In this document: one piece after another, positions 61,852-64,000 of the stretch
Layout of the letters: every line of letters starts with the position of its first letter
Position numbering within the stretch: position 1 is the stretch's first letter
Assembly: GCA_033439765.1 (NCBI GenBank)
Contig: JAULSN010000002.1
Location: 5,146,001 to 5,210,000, forward strand
Direction: 5' to 3'
Origin: Lasiosphaeria ovina
Lineage: Eukaryota; Ascomycota; Sordariomycetes; Sordariales; Lasiosphaeriaceae
DNA length: 64,000 nucleotides
The notes under the pieces: generated by a model
What the model saw: only the letters and a program-made list of their open reading frames with translations
What the model was told of the DNA's origin: nothing
Database searches by the model: none
Program-made: the position numbers and the translations under genes

Positions 61852-63503
61852 GGATAGTCTCTGCTGTATGTACCAAGGAGGTCAAAGTCAGCCAAGCGGT
61901 TCTACACATACCACGCCCAGGAGGCTGGGCACGAGGGCAGGAGAGACGAGATGAATCAGAGCGAGCAGAGAGGACAGTGGAGAAAGACTAGCTACGAACC
62001 AATGGCGTTGTCTTCGTCTGGTGTCTGAATAGATGCCTGAGTGTGGGCGACCGAGCCTCAGTCCTTGCGAGCGAGGCCAACATCCCAATCGGCCTTTTGA
62101 CGTGCGGGTTGGGCAAGTGGAGCTAGCAGCAGTAGCAACAACAAAAAAGCAGGATGAACCGGGGTACGGAGCCGCGGGCACAGGTCGACGGATGGAGCGA
62201 GGTATCGAGGTAGTCCTGTCCTGTGTTGTCTAGGCGAAAATCCCAGAACCGGGCAAAGAAGGACACGGGCAGCTAAGACACGACACCGAACGAACTAAGA
62301 AAAAGAAGTCGCCGGAGATTGCGGTAGGTAGCACTGCAATGTCCTTCAAAAAAACCTCGACGAGCCTAGGCAAACATACAGAGTAGGTAGACTAGATAAT
62401 AAGAGAGCGTGACGAGAGCGGCTCGGCCCCTAAGCTAAGGTATGTAGTGTTGCTGTTGTATGTATGGGGCGGGCTGGAATGGGCGGGCGAGGGGCGATGG
62501 ATGCCGGGGACTGGCCCGGGAAGCGAGTAGCGCTGGTCCGAACGACCCTTCAAGCCGAGGCTAATTAAGCCCGCATCGCGTCCATCGCACCCCCCCACAG
62601 GAAAACCTCCAGCATCACCCCAGGCTCCTTCCCTTCCCATTGCTCTAGCGCTGCCCCTCAACTCCGACTCGACTGCCGGGATCATGGATGCTACCTTCGG
62701 CGAGTCAGCAGTGCCAATTCTGCACCATTCGACGCGCATGCCATTGGCTCGGCCGCTGCCTTCGTTTCGGGCACCTGACGAACATTGGTGTCGCTTCTCA
62801 AAACTGCCCGTGGGTGCAAGTGCAGTGCAGCGCGCGGGTCGTCGCGGGTTAGCGGAGATGTTACACGGGCTGGGGTCGGGCCCAAGTCGGGAGGGTCTTG
62901 GATCACATGCAACGACAAAACAAACGAAGCTTTTCCATTGCTTGCTTTCGACGCTAGCCAACGGCAGTCTAACAAGGTATCTAAATAAGTGACACCTCAC
63001 CCGTCAAGCCACCGCCATCACCATCACTGCCACCCACCCACAAGCTCCTCCTCTACGGTACCGCCGCCACCGCGACGACTTCGTCGGCGAACCGGGGAAA
63101 GCAGAAAAAAAGAGAGAAAAGGGAATAAGGAAAAAGAAAAAAAGACCAGTCCTTCCTTCCCACCTGACAACTCTCGCGGTATTTGATACATCACAAAAAA
63201 GAAATTAGATCCTTTTCATACACCACATTTACTGGCACAGGACAAAAAGCCCTCGAGTCCCTTCTGACTGTGCTTCAACCATGACGCCGAGACGAGGAAA
63301 AAAAGATAATAAAAACCAAAACCAAGAATTGCCAAGACAAGGCGGAGAAGACGACCACCATGATAATGTCAATGATGATAGTGACTGTTGTTGTATGATG
63401 ATCCGTTCATATGGCCATTGGGTTGCCGGGCCACATGTTCCTCGGCCCATTGATGCTGCCCCTCCTGCTCCATGGGGGCCCCTCCGAATAGCTGCGGTGC
63501 ATT
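61852..63503. other. Spacer: CAT2 promoter and RSC8 3' flank
   Basis: Holds the CAT2 leader and promoter, including one CCGAGG word (62555-62560), the core seen by FarA/CTF1-type factors. The part toward 63503 is the RSC8 3' region. Frames up to 202 aa (minus, 62392-63000) lack motifs and bias and were not called. Confidence 0.5.
61864..61911 (-). other. Predicted 5'-UTR intron of CAT2
   Basis: On the minus strand a GTATGT donor (61911), a GCTGAC branch-like site and an ATACAG acceptor (61864) delimit 48 bases, 12 bases upstream of the CAT2 ATG. Splicing would join an upstream open stretch in frame with the coding sequence. Confidence 0.5.
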
Positions 63504-64000
63504 CTAGGCCTCGTAGCTCTTGGTAGGCACCTCGGCGCTGAGAGGTTGCACCGACCCAACCGCCGGTGGCGCTTGGAAGCTCATCCGGTCGCCGTCCGTC
63601 ATAAGCTCGTGCGCCATCTTCAGGCCGTGATCGCCGCCCACGGCCGCCGCCGACCGGAGCCCGTCTTGTACTTGTCGCACACGCCGCTTGAAGGCGAGCC
63701 GGTCCAGGAACAACTGTTGCCGCGCCCGCTCCAGCTCTCGCCTCTCGGCCTGCAGGATCGATTCCATCTCGTTGAAATATTTGAGCTTGAGCTCCATCTT
63801 CTCCAGCGTCACGTTCACTGCCGCCGACACCAACCGTGTCATCTCGCGCTCCTCATGCGAGGCCAGGCCACCGGCTCTCGCTCCGATGGTGGCCAGGGGG
63901 ATGCTGGCGAGTGCACTGGTTGACGTAGTAGTTGTGGTCGTAGTTGTGGTGGTGACCTCGTGCCTGATGTCGACCTCCATCGAGTCGCTGCTCTCCTTCT
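63504..64000 (-). CDS. RSC8: RSC8/SWI3-type chromatin remodelling subunit, C-terminal part
   Basis: The frame is open to the window edge and ends at 63504; about 165 C-terminal residues are present. After a Thr-rich stretch comes the conserved C-terminal helix of Swi3/Rsc8/SMARCC proteins: ASHEEREMTRLVSAAVNVTLEK, MELKLKYFNEMESILQAER and RRELERARQQLFLDRLAFKRR. This leucine-zipper-like coiled coil dimerises the subunit within SWI/SNF and RSC complexes. The SWIRM and SANT domains expected upstream lie outside the window. The ATG at 63980 is internal, not the start. The identification rests on this C-terminal helix alone. Confidence 0.82.
   Translation of the reverse strand, partial: KESSDSMEVDIRHEVTTTTTTTTTTSTSALASIPLATIGARAGGLASHEEREMTRLVSAAVNVTLEKMELKLKYFNEMESILQAERRELERARQQLFLDRLAFKRRVRQVQDGLRSAAAVGGDHGLKMAHELMTDGDRMSFQAPPAVGSVQPLSAEVPTKSYEA

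Noticed and set aside
61111..61857. 248-aa plus-strand frame antisense to CAT2 (also 60337-61050)
   Set aside because: Shadow of a GC-rich, third-position-biased exon on the opposite strand; the minus strand has clear family motifs.
62392..63000. 202-aa minus-strand frame upstream of CAT2
   Set aside because: No motif; composition follows the GC-rich spacer; other frames are equally open.

Overview
The window is nuclear DNA of a filamentous ascomycete (Pezizomycotina, most likely a Sordariomycete). The evidence is many short introns (about 48-150 bp, most with GTRNGT donors, CTRAC-type branch points and YAG acceptors), strong preference for C- or G-ending codons in real exons, Zn2Cys6 regulators, and a uniformly fungal gene set (Pol32, Mcd4, Bro1, Exo70, Mcm3, Mak32-like, Srv2/CAP, Cat2, Rsc8). 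I see no transposon, virus, plasmid or CRISPR array. Exon structures below were worked out by hand from splice signals, reading phase and family motifs; they are predictions.

Left part (1-19.4 kb): the 5' end of a secreted GH125-type mannosidase on the minus strand, running off the window; POL32 (minus) head-to-head with MCD4 (plus); a CTF1/FarA-type zinc-cluster activator; and the ESCRT-associated BRO1. Long spacers of 2.3 and 3.8 kb flank the activator gene.

Middle (19.4-41.5 kb): a gene-poor stretch with a lone class-III aminotransferase, EXO70, then about 11.5 kb of microsatellite-rich spacer whose only convincing coding signal is a 40-codon cysteine-rich reading frame at 34598-34720 (minus). 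A small conserved-looking alpha/beta protein (119 aa) ends this section.

Right part (42.3-64 kb) is gene-dense: an FAH-superfamily hydrolase/isomerase, a C2H2 zinc-finger protein, a second Zn2Cys6 regulator head-to-head with MCM3, a Mak32-like PfkB protein head-to-head with SRV2/CAP, CAT2 (carnitine acetyltransferase with a peroxisomal AKL tail), and the C-terminal end of an RSC8/SWI3-type chromatin remodeller cut by the window edge.

Functionally the genes are housekeeping: DNA replication (POL32, MCM3, both with CGCG-type MBF-like motifs upstream), GPI-anchor synthesis, endosomal sorting and exocytosis (BRO1, EXO70), actin turnover (CAP), acetyl unit transport (CAT2) and its possible regulator (the CTF1/FarA-like factor). 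No multi-gene novel system is visible. The best leads are the cysteine-rich microprotein gene, the PfkB protein whose expected catalytic Asp is Asn, the CAT2 5' leader, and two short sequence motifs that recur in the spacers.
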